The notes under the pieces are model-generated. The model did not search any database. It had not been told where the DNA came from and saw only the letters and a program-made list of their open reading frames with translations. The position numbers were made by a program, and so were the translations under genes. From assembly GCA_026225945.1 (NCBI GenBank), contig JAMJFZ010004031.1, forward strand, positions 1,507,501 through 1,571,500: DNA of 64,000 nt, written 5' to 3'. This DNA comes from Cricetomys ansorgei. Its lineage: Eukaryota; Chordata; Mammalia; Rodentia; Nesomyidae. Shown in pieces: positions 48,490 through 60,800 of the stretch; the first letter of the stretch is position 1; every line of letters begins with the position of its first letter.

Positions 48490-48725
48490 ATATTTGTTTT
48501 TATCTGTTGAGGGCATGGATTGAACACAGAGGTAAAGGATGGATAGATTTCCTCTCTGTTTGAGGCTTGAGCTGGGACATCCATCTCCTACTCACATACT
48601 CATATACCTAGTTCTCAGACCTTGGACTTGGATGACAAGCACACTTGGCTCTCTCATGTTCTTTCAGCCTTCAGAACTGTAGTCCCAGCTCCTGGTTCTT
48701 TCAGCACTAATATCTTTCCTCCCTC
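48490..48725 (+). mobile_element. Ancient MLT-like LTR fragment
   Basis: 'ctctctgtttgaggcttgag' plus 'ctgggacatccatctcctac', 'gttctcagaccttggactt', 'acacttggctctctcatg' and 'ccttcagaactgtagtccca' match the middle of an old mammalian MaLR-type LTR in forward orientation. Ends are lost. Confidence 0.5.
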
Positions 48726-49309
48726 TCTCCTTACTGCACTGCACTCTGAAACTCCTTTTGAACATTAAATGTGATATTCCATTTAGGACATTTTGAGAAA
48801 TAAGGATGTTAGGAAGGCTGTCCGAGGCCAGCAGCCTCACAGTCTCTTCTTTCTTAGTCATCCAACAAGCACAATCCTAAACCAGACTGCTAGAGGAACA
48901 AGAGCTCCCCTGAGCTTGAGTTTAATGAACTTGAGGGAATGTTTGTGTGCGTAAATAAGAGGGAAAAAGTATTATGAATATGTTTACCAGATGTTGAAAA
49001 ACATTTTTTAAAAACACTGCAGGGAACATAAAGTAAATAAAATAGCTAATATAGAATAGGCTCACTGAGGCATTCCGTTATGCTTAGTCTGCTCAGAAAA
49101 TGAAAGGTTTATAGAGGCTAAAAGGAGCAAAAGACAGAAAAATTAATTGCTTACTATACCCACTGGCAGTCAAATAAAACACAGCTATGTTCATTCAGAT
49201 ATGGTTTTAAGATTTAAAAATGCTGTGTTCATTTATATATACTCGAAAGTGATAAGTTCAGTATCCAGTTAGATATCAATCATTTAGCTTAAGGGATAGA
49301 ACCAATCCA

Positions 49310-49530
49310 AAGCTGTGATCACTTTCCAGTTCTATATAACAAGTCCCCATGAAGTTAATGGATTAAAGGCCCCACATGTACTACTTCAGTTTGTGAGGGA
49401 CAGGAGGCCAGGCCTAGCTTATACGAGTCATCAGCTTAATGTTCACAAGGCCTCAAGTAAGACTTTAACTAGGCTGGTAACCTCATCAGAAGGCATAACT
49501 AGAGAAGAATCTGCTTCCAAGCCCTGAACA
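49310..49530 (+). repeat. Ancient mammalian repeat (class uncertain)
   Basis: 'ccagttctatataacaagtc', 'aatggattaaaggccccaca', 'gtgagggacaggaggccagg', 'acctcatcagaaggcataac' and 'gaagaatctgcttccaagc' follow a common mammalian repeat ('taacaaattaccacaaa ... cagaagtccag ... ctcatctgaaggc ... gaatccgcttccaagc'). Its family name could not be recalled. The 70-codon frame inside is not a gene. Confidence 0.5.
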
Positions 49531-49539
49531 CACTGGAAG

Positions 49540-52250
49540 AATTCATTCCCTTGAAAAATGTAGGACTCATGAAACATGGTCTATCAAACTGGAACAGAGA
49601 GACATTCCAGTGATATAGGCTCCCACCCTCTGTAATTAGCAAGCACATAGTACCAACCCTTTGTTATAATCATCAGCCCCTTCCCATCCAAACAGTAGTG
49701 ACACACAATAGCGTGAATACCAAGACAGTTTGCATTAGCAGTCAACTTGTAAGACTTCTAACTACAAATCATAAAATTCTAGTCTTTGAGATTCATGTGG
49801 ATTTTATTTTCTATGGCCAAATAGAAATATTTAATATTTAAAACACTTGCTTTTGTTACTAAAAATGGTCTAAGGCAATTTCACAACTTATGCGATACAG
49901 TTGCCAACTGAATGCAACTATCTGACATTATGGAGGAAAGCATGGAGTTAGGGATCAAGTTTTAATTTTGCCTCAACTACTTACTATGTGTTTATTCTCA
50001 GAAATGTTCATGGACTTTTGAGGGATTCGCCCTACAAGGTTCTCATGTCAATTAGAGACGATAGCTGTAAAATGGACTGATTAAGACTTGTCTAAACTAA
50101 ACACAAATGCCAGTAATAAAAATCACAGCTTTTAAAGTCCATTGTGTGGATAATAATTCTGTGACATTATGAGATTCTTTACTGAGGTTTAGCCATCATC
50201 CCTTTGAGTATTGTATATGGGGAAAAGAAGCAACCTGATCTAGCATGTACAAAAAGAAGCAATTCAAAAATGTATAAATACAAGCAGGCATATTCACAAG
50301 AAAAATTAGGGCAATTTCACAGACATAAAACATAAAGAAAATTGTCTATTTTGACATTGAGTCTTGTTCTTATCTGGTACACAGGAGTGTATTACCATTC
50401 CCTCAAGTAGTTTCTACCTATAATACCTAACGCCACTGCTCAGGATTATAGGCAGGTGGAAGTCTCTGACACAGGTTAGAAAGCCTCCATTTTAAGGGAG
50501 GGTATATTTTTTTGTAAGGAAATTTTAAGAAGCATTAGCTTGCTCTTATACAAAATGAATCAAAACAACTACTTGCCTGTAAGACCTGGGTGATAGCAAC
50601 ATAAATGCCTAAGCTTTCTTTCATTGGCTCATGCCACTGCTTCTGATTTCAGTGACAATATGTACCTATTAATCCACAGGTACATATTGGTGACTTCTTA
50701 GAATACAACTCAAACCAATGTTCAGGCATTTGGAGTTTGAAAACAACTTGAAATCACTCAGAGAACAATGGGTTCTACCATGCTTCATAGGGAGTTGTTT
50801 GCACGTTATCAAAATGATGAAAATCTATGAATACAACTTCAGAGGATATAAGAAGTAGAGATAGAGACCAAGTCCAGGGAACAAGACAGATTTCTATTTG
50901 CATTAGTAACAAATAATGCTGTTAGAATGAATCTGCTTGACAAGATGGTTCTATTAAGAAAAAGGTTTGATTCTCACACATTTTGTTAGCAAACTCATGA
51001 AATAACATTCGAGCCTTAGACAAGCCAGCAATCTGATCCTAACACAATGTTATTGTTTATTGGGTAAAGAGACACATGTATGCTCATAGGTTAAAGAGAA
51101 AAAAAAACTCAAAGGAACTGATATGTTTATAGGAATGAGTTCATATTCTGACGTTGTCAAGAGTTTATTATAAAATCTTGGATAAAAATATATAAATTAA
51201 GATAGCAGGATAAACAACCACAAAGAAGAGAAGGGTCATTATTATATTTGCTTTGCAGGAAGCAAGGCATTCAATTAAGCCACGTCTGCTGGAAAAGAAA
51301 GTGGTGAAATCAAACTGAGGTAGGGAGAGAACAGCTTTCACAATTCAATTACTTGTGAAAGTCAGAAAATCCCACCTTTTAAGGAAGACTGCAATGTCCA
51401 AAGGAGAAATGGAAAGATTAATACAAAAATCTGAGTTCACAGAGGGCTTAGCCAAGAGATAGCATGTTAGGAAAAATGAAGACTTTAACAATTGATTCAA
51501 CTTTTAATTATTATTATTGTCTTATATATGTTTTGAAACAGATAAAAGTTGGGAGATTAAACTACAACTATCATGAAGCTGACATACATGAAGCACACAG
51601 TCTTTTTATTGCACTGCTTCAATCATTTGAAGACTTGGGTAAGAAATAATAATAATAAACCATTATTCACAGCTAAGATTACTAGTACCTAGAGGTAGCA
51701 GACCCAACAGCATTGCATAGAAATTATCAAGGTGACAATTACCAAAGGCAGTTGGATATTTGATTAATTACTTAATAATATAATACTTCATTAAGAAGCA
51801 AAGAAAAGTGAGCATAAATAAAATCCACATCATTCTTTGGTAACTGCTAATTAATTTTTCTTTTTTCTTTTTCTTTGGAGTTCCTGTTTTTCTCAACCAC
51901 CTTGTAAACTTCAGGGACAAAAGCTCCTGTTTCTTGTTCAACCTTCTTCATGAGAAGCAATGGTGTTGAATGGCAATTATTTCTTTTCATACTTGATTTT
52001 GAGGGTAGCCAGCATGCTGATTCCCAACAATTTTCATGGGGCAACATGTCAGAATATGCAATTTCAAAAATAATTTTTCTTTAAATTTTTCTTTTTTGTG
52101 TGCACTTTGTAATTATACTATGATGATATGTGTCAGTAAAAATGAGTACATGCCCTATCATGACTAGGTACCCAAAAGCATTGGTCGCATCCACAGACAA
52201 TTCCAACCAAATGCTGAGTAATGCTCAAATTAGAACCGAGACTTCACAAT
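49540..52250. other. Intergenic DNA, no gene recognised
   Basis: AT-rich. No open frame with a recognisable motif. A perfect hairpin at 50,656-50,689 is listed separately. Confidence 0.4.
50656..50689. other. Perfect 12-bp stem hairpin
   Basis: CAATATGTACCT and its exact complement AGGTACATATTG are separated by a 10-nt loop. No known repeat family or RNA was recognised at this spot. Confidence 0.7.
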
Positions 52251-52257
52251 GCATGGC

Positions 52258-52651
52258 TGTGCTGGATAGTCTTAAGTCAACTTGACACAAGCTAGAGTCA
52301 TCTGAAAGGAGAGAATCTCAATTCAGAAAATGCCTCCATGTAAGCTATTATTTTAATTAGTCATTGATGAGGAGGGCCCAGCACATTGTGGGTGGTGCTG
52401 TCCTTGAGCTGGTGGTATGGGTTCTATAAGAAATCAGGTTGAGCAAGCCATGGGGAGCAAGGCAATAAACAACTCCTACATGGCCTCTGCATCAGTTCCT
52501 GCCTCCTGGTTCCTGCCCTGTTTGAGTTCCTATCCTGACTTCATTCAATGATAAACAGTGATATTGATGTGAAACCAAACAAACCCTTTCCTCCCCCAAC
52601 TTTTTTTGGTCATAGTGTTTCACCACAGCAATAGTATTCCTAACTAAGACA
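52258..52651 (+). mobile_element. MT-type MaLR solo LTR
   Basis: TG...CA ends. 'aagtcaacttgacacaagct', 'ggagggcccagcacattgtg', 'gggttctataagaaatcagg', 'catggcctctgcatcagttc', then AATAAA is degraded to 'accaaacaaaccctttcc', and 'ccacagcaatagtattcc' leads to 'taactaagaca'. The flanking 5-mers ATGGC / ATGTC match at 4 of 5, consistent with a decayed target-site duplication. Confidence 0.9.
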
Positions 52652-52654
52652 ATG

Positions 52655-54740
52655 TCGAGACAAGATTACTACTTCCAATTACACAAGTCATCATTAAACT
52701 GTTAGATGTCACAAGTATTTTGAATTACTATGTAAGTCACAAATGTCTTTTAACATTCAAAAATTGTTTTTGTTAATAGGAAAAATATCACACATCTGCC
52801 ACTTGTGTGTGAAAAGAATGGCTATCAAATAGTAACTGGTTTTTGTTTGTTTTTAGTTTTTCCCATGCTCCCAAGTCTCCATTTGACATTGAGAGATGAG
52901 TTTCGTGACAACTTTGTAGAGGGCAGGCTGCTGATAAGTAGAAGCTGAAGAATAGGAAAATCACAAAAGTTTACCTTAAGTAAATAAAGCCCAGGTAAAA
53001 TAAATTTTCCAAAGAGGGTCACAATAGGCTCTCTTGTGTAGACATGCTTGAGAACGCCCTGTAGAGAGGAGAATCAGACCCCAAAGAGTGTTGACCTAAA
53101 TAAGATCATTCAGGGAAAATCACTGAGCCTTTCAGAGATGGAGAAAAGTCAGATAAACACCACAGTAGGATCTGTGCAAGCAAAAGTGATTGTAAAGGGA
53201 GACATTGCTGAGAAATATGCTCTAATACTGTCGACTTGATTAAACCGTTCAGCACTTTCATTGTGCCTGGAGGCTTCAATATAATTGTATGCCATCATTG
53301 AAGCACACAGTGGCATTTGATATTTGGAAAGAGAAAGCAACTGGTAAGATTCATCTGAAGAGCTTCACATTCTCTTATGAAGCGCTTCATAGTCCAGGAA
53401 GTATTTGATAAGTGGATTCCATACATGCAAATTAAGCAATTTCCCTAATGGGGTGCCATAATGACAGATGCGTATGTACACACCTACATGTACCAGCTGC
53501 TCACTTAGGCTTTGCTTTTGTCAATCTCCATTCCACTCTGCATCATCAACGTGGTATCTTTTGTCCTTTCTGAGTCCCCACTGCTCCTGTCAACATCAGT
53601 GACAGGTACATTTCCCCCAGAGAACCATTAATGTTTACCATACCTTGCTGCACCTCATGTTCTCCACTGATAAACAACGACTCAAAGCCAATGTCAAGGA
53701 AAGTCATTCAGCACATCTGTTTTGTTCGTGCAAATTGTGAGCCCTCCCCTCTGGGTTCCTGTTGCATGACTACAGCAGAATCAAACAAGGAGTATGAACA
53801 TGTAAGTGATATGGTCCTGCCAGAGCACCAAGGAATATAAATCCTTTTTACCACAGACCCCGTGGACTCAATTCAGATTTTGATTGTTTTTAGTGTAGTA
53901 TATGTTATAACCTACTGATGTTAACATAGCACACACATCTTCACATGTAAGGCTGCTTATGTTGTCAATTATTTTAAATGTTGGATCTGAAATTTAAAGA
54001 ACAGACTAACTTTCTATTCTGTCCCACGACTGTCATAAACCAGAACTTATTTTAACCCCAAATATTTACTTAATTTGGTAAACTTTTATATTCTTGCATA
54101 TTTCTGGGGACTGGAATGTGGGAAATTGGCCCTAAAGCTCAGCCTTGCCCAATAAATTCAGGTCTGAGATATTGTTTCTACACATGAATAAATCACCGTT
54201 AAGACCAAGGGTGGAAAGCGAGATGAAATTGAAAACATAGAACAATTTTTCACAGCTTTCTCCAACTCTCACCATTATTCTCTACCTCTTTCAAATTTAA
54301 TTCCCTGAGTGAGGAAATACAGTCCATAGAGTTTTGAGATACAGAGGACCGGAAGTCATTTGTTCTTCTGCACCTGAGTGGTTTTCAGTGTTATGTGTTC
54401 TTCTGTTTGCATATTTACATTCTATTCCTAGGTGGAGTATTTCAGTATTTACAATAAAAATAATTTTAAAATTCGGTTCTGAAGTTTAACTTTAGAAATA
54501 GAATATGACTTTCCACTCTGTTCTATGGTTGTCGTTGTTCTTATACTGGTAAGTTATCACATGATTGCTGAATTTTTTTCAGATTTTCTTAAAATTTTAG
54601 AGCATTATATTTGCTGACAACACAATTTTACAGGATACTGAACTCTAGCATAGCCCTGAAATATAATAAAAATATATTAATGGCTACTAATATAGAAGTT
54701 TTGATATTATCCCTGCTTAAATGATTTAATTTTAGGAACA
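52655..54740. other. Intergenic DNA, no gene recognised
   Basis: Small frames at 52,825-53,022 (-), 53,048-53,239 (+) and 53,631-53,840 (+) carry no recognisable motif. No repeat was identified. Confidence 0.4.
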
Positions 54741-54747
54741 AAAGCAA

Positions 54748-55002
54748 ATGGAGGAAGCTTTGTTTTCTAATTATTTTGTAGTGCAAAATACAGGTCTCCT
54801 CTCACAGAATGATGTTCGTGTCACCGGGCATGGTCCTGTGTTCTCATTCTGGATGACAGTCGGGCTGCTAGAGCATTGGCAGTACGGAGAGAAATGTAGC
54901 ATAGCCCATGGGAGTGCGAATTCTGGTAGGGAGGCGATTAAAAAGCACCGACTCCTCAGCTCTTTACTTTTCCTCCAAAGTCATCTATACTCCATCTCTT
55001 AA
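54748..55002 (+). other. CpG-richer unique block with an 84-codon open frame
   Basis: Seven CpG dinucleotides fall within 134 bp (54,817-54,950), well above the surrounding CpG-poor DNA. An open frame crosses the block but shows no recognisable domain. It could be a young insertion, a decayed exon or a small regulatory element. The sequence does not decide. Confidence 0.3.
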
Positions 55003-55036
55003 CATAGATAAAACAAATGTTTTACTAGAAATAAGT

Positions 55037-55135
55037 AAAAGGGCTGTAGATGCAATTCATCATTTACATTACTTAATCAGCATGAGGAAGACCCTGGAAT
55101 CAATCCCTAGTTAGTACAAAAAAAAAAAAAAGTAA
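55037..55135 (+). repeat. ID-type SINE
   Basis: 'agggctgtagatgcaattca', 'aatcagcatgaggaagaccc', 'tggaatcaatccctagtta', then a 13-A tail. This is the ID order with the internal promoter degenerate. Confidence 0.8.
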
Positions 55136-55715
55136 ATTAAAAATAAGTAAAGTATGGCCTTGAACTTTATTATATTTCAAATTTCCATATTGAGCTCTAC
55201 CTAATAGAAGGATACTGTTGAAGTCGATGCTTGCTCTTAAATGACACGTGTTTGACAGACATGCATATAACAGTTTGCCTATGGGACTCTCTGGCTGAAA
55301 CATACTGTCTTGTTTGCAAGCTTGGACAACTCACAGAGAATAAGACTACAACAAAAACAAATCAAATGAAATAAAAGTCATCTTGTAATTTATTTTCACT
55401 GGAAAACAGCCATCACCCAACAATCTAAGCTTAATTCCAGGGGAGGACAGCAGCTATGTTCTAAAATTCAGACAAAAAATAAAAAAATAAATGGTGCAGT
55501 TCCCACTAAGAGATTGACATGATTTTTTTTTTCTTGCTTGCTGCTTTATCAACTTATAGAGTGAACAGAGAGCACACTGAAGGTAGATTTTTGATCTCTA
55601 CCAGTTTTACCGTATAAGAGAAAAACCACGGTTTAAAGATAAGTTAGGGACACTTTAAGCAGAAAAGATAAGGACAAGTCAGAGTTTACAGAGTTCTAGT
55701 GTTTTCTGTCTGTCT

Positions 55716-55716
55716 A

Positions 55717-55760
<44 letters not shown>

Positions 55761-55850
55761 CTCCCTCTCTTCCTCCTCCTCCTCCTCCTTCTTCTTCTTC
55801 CCTCTCTTCCCCTCTCTCTCTTTCTTGCCCCTCCCTTTCTCTCCCCTATT
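55716..55850. repeat. (CT)n/(TCC)n polypyrimidine tract
   Basis: About 36 bp of (CT)n followed by degenerate CTT, TCC and TTC runs to about 55,850, a nearly pure pyrimidine strand. It could form triplex (H-) DNA. The 66-codon Ser/Leu-rich frame is its product. Confidence 0.9.
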
Positions 55851-56400
55851 AAGGTCCTCTATTGTAGTCGTTAACTACAATCTTTTACCTTCAAGTTAGG
55901 GAAACAGAAGGGAAGGAAGGATAGAAATTTTGACTACTTTTGCAGGCGGCCTTGATACAGAGTGAGAGAAAGGTAGAAATCTTCACAGCCTTTTTAGGCT
56001 GTCCTAAGCTTGAAAAGGACTGCCTGACAGTCAGACTCGTGTCTCAGCTCACTATCTATAAACTCCATCTCTCCAACCTTTGTTCTTTTAAGTAAGAATT
56101 GACACACTAACAACAGACAACCCAATCAACAAACCACCAACCAACACCCACCCTGGCTCTTGGGGCTTCAGACCTTTTATACCCTAAGCCAAAAGTTCCC
56201 ATAAACCCAAACAGCACACAAGCCCAAGAACACGCTACATGTGCCAGGACAACTGCACCTAATCAAATTATAGCCAGCTGCATCAAGAATTCCAAATCAA
56301 CACATACACTTCTGAACACATCTGCGGTGAGAACATAGACCTAGTCCAAATGCCATTTTGCAGTTTTAAAGAAACCAAATTGACAAAATCTTCTTCTAAG
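55851..56400. other. Hairpin-bearing segment after the CT tract, possibly LTR-derived
   Basis: Three short perfect inverted repeats lie within 175 bp: 55,861-55,881 (8-bp stem, 5-nt loop), 55,985-56,002 (7-bp stem, TTTT loop) and 56,024-56,034 (5-bp arms). Composition is less AT-rich, with a CCAACC-rich patch at 56,120-56,160. It may be an ERV LTR remnant, but no family was recognised. Confidence 0.3.
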
Positions 56401-56762
56401 AGTTTTGTTACACTCCATGGCAGTTTCTTCAGTGACAAATGTATTGCTAGAATCTCTTCCTCCTACCTCAAACTATAAGTTCAGTGGAGTTCTTATTATC
56501 TCTAGAAGGAATTTCATATCCCATGTATTAAGAGAAAGAACACATTACTTTCTGTGGAGTCAACATTGTCTTTCTGAAAACCAGATACTGTAAGATACAA
56601 TTATGGCAGACTAATTTTTATGGAGCCTAACAATCCGGCTCCCATTATTCTAATTAAATATATGGTAGGTTACTTTATATTCTTGTAATACACCACTAAT
56701 AAAAGTATATATAAGAAATAGCATTATAAATTTGACACAGAACTTTTCCTAGGTTTGATCAT
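56401..56762. other. Unique AT-rich DNA
   Basis: No gene or repeat recognised. The 62-codon frame at the start has no motif. Confidence 0.4.
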
Positions 56763-57170
56763 TGTGCCAGTTAGTTTTTGTCAACTTGAAACAAACTAGA
56801 GTCACCTGGGAAGAATGAACTTTAATTGAGGAACTGCCTCCATCAGATGGGCCTGAGGGCAAGTCTGTTGGGCATTTTCTTGATTAACGATTGATATGGG
56901 AGGGCCCAGTCCACTGTGGGTGGAGCCATCCCTGGGCAGGTGGTCCTGGGGTGTATAAGAAAGCAGACTGAGCAAGCCATGGAGATCAAACCAATAAACC
57001 ATATTCTGCCATAGCTCTTACTTTAGTTCTTGCCTCCAGGTTCCTGCCTTTAATTCCTGCCCTAGCCTCCCTGGGTGAGAGACTATAACTTGTAAGATGA
57101 AATAAACACTTCCTTCCCAGAATTGGTTTTGTTTAGTGTTTCATCACAGAAACAGAGAAGCAAAGTAGAA
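56763..57170 (+). mobile_element. MT-type MaLR solo LTR
   Basis: 'tttttgtcaacttgaaacaa', 'ctgcctccatcagatgggcc', 'gggagggcccagtccactgt', 'tggggtgtataagaaagcag' (TATA-like), AATAAA in 'aaaccaataaacc' and 'gatgaaataaacacttcct', and a 'tttcatcacagaaacagaga' end. The 3' terminus is diverged. The 66-codon minus-strand frame lies in it. Confidence 0.88.
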
Positions 57171-59318
57171 TAAAAATTAAAGAAACTTAAATAATTCTAT
57201 AAAGTACAGGCAAATGTCTATGAGATCTTTAAAGTTGACTCAAAAAGAATAAGTCAATCGGTCCGTTTGAAATGCAATCAGAGTATTTTAACTTGAATTA
57301 CAATAGCTAATTACAATAATGTTTACTGTGTGCAAATTGCTAAGATATCCAATCTTATGTAAATGATAGACCTTTAAGACTTATGACATAGCATCAGTGA
57401 TAAACATACAGTAAAGTCAAGTCTTAGGAACAAGAACATATCTCCCGAGCTGCAAGTATTCAATGACTCTCACAGCACCTTTTAATTTAGGGAAAATGTA
57501 TAAATAATCAAATTATTTCACTTCTATCATTTAGCTTACAAAATAATTAAAGGCATAATTTTTATTTTACTCTTGCCAAAAAGCTAAACCTGTACACATT
57601 TTGTAAACTTCCCTACAAGATATATTCGCACCTAAGTGCTAATCTTTTGTTTATTTTTGAGTAATTATCACATTAAAACCAAAGAGACAGGAAGATAGAA
57701 ACAAATCAAAGAGAAAAATTCACTCAGTTTATAAAATTAAGAAAATGCATTGTCCTTAAAGTATTTGTAACAGTACAGGAAGGGGCATAAGTGACCTGTG
57801 ACCTGTGGGTGGTTATTCTAGGACTATGGCTACTCCTCTGCTGAACTGTGGGCACGATCTGTCTGATAAAGTTCACAGTGTAGCCCTCACAAACAGTGTG
57901 AGAACGGGACATAGAATCTTACAGCACATATTATTTTGCTTTTTATCCACCATTTTACATTCCTTTAGGACTAGAAGAAAGATTTTCTAGCTGGAGAAAT
58001 ACAGTGTGATAATCAGCTTAGCTATGAGGTCCATCTACCCGCGTCTAATCGAATTGAACCTTGAGTTGAGGTGTAATAAATGACTCCCCATGCTGCCCAA
58101 GGATCTCTATCCTCAAATCAAGGTTAAAAAAAAAAATCAAACTCAATTTTTTTAATCCCTTGAGAAATAAAACCAAAAATGGAAATGTCATTTTTAGAAA
58201 ATGTCCTAAAAATTTTGAAGCTGTATTTTAAGAATATCTGCCATATAGTTTATAACTGTTAAGACTTCTAATGTCTTCTTTATACAACTAAAGCGTTAAA
58301 ATCTGAAATACTCATTTCTCTCTAAGCTACTAACAACTTCTTTAACAATGGAGAGACCTGATGTAACTATCTTAGCAGCGTTTATGCATTTATGAGTCAA
58401 ATGTTCAGTCTAGCATATGTTAGCAGACATTAATTTAATTACATAGTCATGCTCTGTAAGTTGTTGTGGAAAAACTTGCTCATCTAGCTTTCTTCTGTAA
58501 TCTTTCTTTTTAAGACAATAAATGTATAAAGGCAGTCCTATCATTTTCAATCAGCATCAATATATTCTTGCTAATAACTTATGGGTCCATAGCCATTTTG
58601 AAATAGTCACTGACTATCATCAGAAATGAAAGATTCCCCTGTCCCCAGGTAAAAATCATGGTGATAGACAAATTGGAATGTTTATATCTATGAGGTGGAT
58701 GGGTCTTCCTTGAAACCTAGGTCTCAAAAATAAAATATTTTACTCTGGACTCAAGTTGTTAAGATAGCGAATTAATGAAAGCCTCTAGGGAACGTAAAAA
58801 TTGAAGGTATGTGTGTTGACATTTTGAAGATAGTAGACTACACTTATGGTACCTAAGCAACTACCTCAACACAGAAGAATGAATGTAATTCATGCTTGGG
58901 AAAACATGTGAGTTTGAGTTAATACAACCATTTACTGAGTTTAAGTAGAACCAGGCATCTGAACATCTTATAGGGACTGAAAAATTTTGTAAAATATGTG
59001 AAAGGACATATTTTGTGCTCTGAAACATGGCCCCTGTATTTCGCTCATATGTATGTACCCAACAAAGTAATAAACGTGTTTTAGGAACATTTCTTCGTAA
59101 TATGCTACCTTTAAGAAACTGATCAGGTTTCTTTGATTTATCCTTTAATTTATTCAAAAACATGGGTAGGCTACCATGGCTAAAACACTGTATATTGTAC
59201 TAGATGCTCATCATACGAGACTTTGATTCTATATACTGAGTATATTATTGTAGAACCTACCATACTTCCTGACAGAGTTCAAGTTTGTTGGATAATATAC
59301 AATCAGATTAATTAGACA
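57171..59318. other. Intergenic DNA, no gene recognised
   Basis: AT-rich unique sequence. The minus-strand 100-codon frame at 58,861-59,163 has no recognisable domain. The pair of frames at 57,724-57,990 on opposite strands is likewise unsupported. Confidence 0.4.
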
Positions 59319-59324
59319 ATGGAT

Positions 59325-59327
59325 ACT

Positions 59328-59364
<37 letters not shown>

Positions 59365-60114
59365 GCTCATGTGGGTATGTGAGTACCAGTATTTTTATAT
59401 ATGTGTGTACATGTGAAGGCCCAAGAACTTCAAGTATCCAGATGTTCTGTTCTTCCTCAGATGCTGGCTACCTTATTTATGTTGAGACAGGGTCTCTCAA
59501 TGATCTGAAGAGTGCTTAATCAGGCAAAGCTGGCTGATCAGCAAGCCCCAGGGATCCTCTTCCTGTCCTAGTTTGCTTTCTATTGCCACAACAAACACCA
59601 TGACCAAAAGCAACTTGTGGAGGAGAAGGTTTATTTCATCCTACAGTTTATAGTCCATCGCTGGAGACAGGACCTCAAGGCAAGAACCTGGGGGCAGCAA
59701 CTGAAGCAGAGACAATGGAGGAACACTGATGACCTACTTGTTCCCCTAGCTCATTCAGCCTGCTTTCTTTTCAACCCAGGACCACCTGCCCAGGGGCAGC
59801 ACCACCAACAGTGAGCTGGGCTCTCTCACATTAATCATCAATCGAGAAAATGTCCTGTGGACTGGTTCACAGGACAGTAGTATGGAGGTAATTGCTCAAC
59901 TAAGGCTCATTCTTCCCAAATAACCGCAGCTTGTGTCAAGTTGACAAAATCAAACTAAATCCAAACAACAGTGAACATATGCCCTCTCTCCACAGTGCTT
60001 AGAATAACTGATCACCACATTCTGGGCTTTCTCCATGGGGATTGGGAATCAAACATAAGTCCTTATGTTTGCAGAGCAAATAATTTATGGAAAGAGCTAT
60101 TTCCCTAGCCCTAC
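59325..60114 (-). repeat. B4 SINE split by an MT LTR
   Basis: The reversed B4 begins with its (GT)n end (59,329-59,364). It continues through 'gagacagggtctctcaatga', 'ggctgatcagcaagccccag' and 'ggatcctct', then stops at 59,563. It resumes after 59,968 with 'acagtgcttagaataactga', 'tccatggggattgggaatca', 'aagtccttatgtttgcagag' and 'agctatttccctagcccta', the ID-like head. The two parts together make one B4, so the LTR between them arrived later. Confidence 0.75.
59564..59968 (-). mobile_element. MT-type MaLR solo LTR nested in B4
   Basis: Reverse-oriented MT: 'gctttctattgccacaacaa', 'caccatgaccaaaagcaact', 'ggcaagaacctgggggcagc', 'agcctgctttcttttcaacc', 'tcatcaatcgagaaaatgtc' and 'gcttgtgtcaagttgacaa'. 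It is the only MT copy on the minus strand among the five clear ones. Confidence 0.9.
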
Positions 60115-60479
60115 TAATAAACCCTTTACTATAAAAGATGACAAAATTTATTTTCTGAGATATTATTTAACGTGAAAAGGAAATACATTTTTGTGAATAA
60201 AAGAACATTTTAATTTCTACATCTAAATATCACAACACCCCTATTTTACTTTTCACAATTTTTTTCTTTTGAAATTCACAATTCCTAGTTTTTATTATAG
60301 TTTTATAGAATTTATATTAATGAATTAGCCTATAAAATTCATGTTTTCTACTTCCTGTCAACTGCCTACTGCCTAAATACATTTTACCCCAGTGAACTTC
60401 GAAAGACCTCTAAGACATATTATCTAACATTTCACCTCTGACTCACTTCTGCGAACATCCAAAAGCTTAATTACCTTTT
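60115..60479. other. AT-rich DNA, nothing recognised
   Basis: No gene or repeat supported. Confidence 0.4.
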
Positions 60480-60800
60480 CTTTTCAATACACTTCTGTTA
60501 GATGAAGTAAGCCAGGAACAGAAAGACAAACACTGCATGATCGTACTCATATGTGGAATCTAAAAGCGTTGATCTCATAAAAGTTCAAAGTAGAATTGTG
60601 TTCTGTAAATATTGAGAAGAAAAGGGAGAGGTGGAGAAATACACATAGGTCAACAAATAACATATGACAGTTTGATAGGAGTGAGTTCTAATATTCTGCA
60701 GTACAAAATCGTGAATATAATTTAAAATATATATCAAAACAGAAGAAAGGATGTGTAACTTATCTACCTTGAAGAAATAATAAATCTTTGTTGATGGATT
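60480..60800 (+). repeat. Ancient L1M LINE 3'UTR fragment
   Basis: 'gatgaagtaagccaggaaca', 'gaaagacaaacactgcatga', 'tactcatatgtggaatctaa' are the classical L1M 3' end words, followed by a diverged tail with 'caacaaataacatatgac' and 'aaatatatatcaaaacag'. Plus orientation. Confidence 0.8.

Noticed and set aside
54748..55002. 84-codon frame as a real gene
   Set aside because: The CpG excess is noted as a finding, but the frame has no domain and no neighbouring exon evidence.
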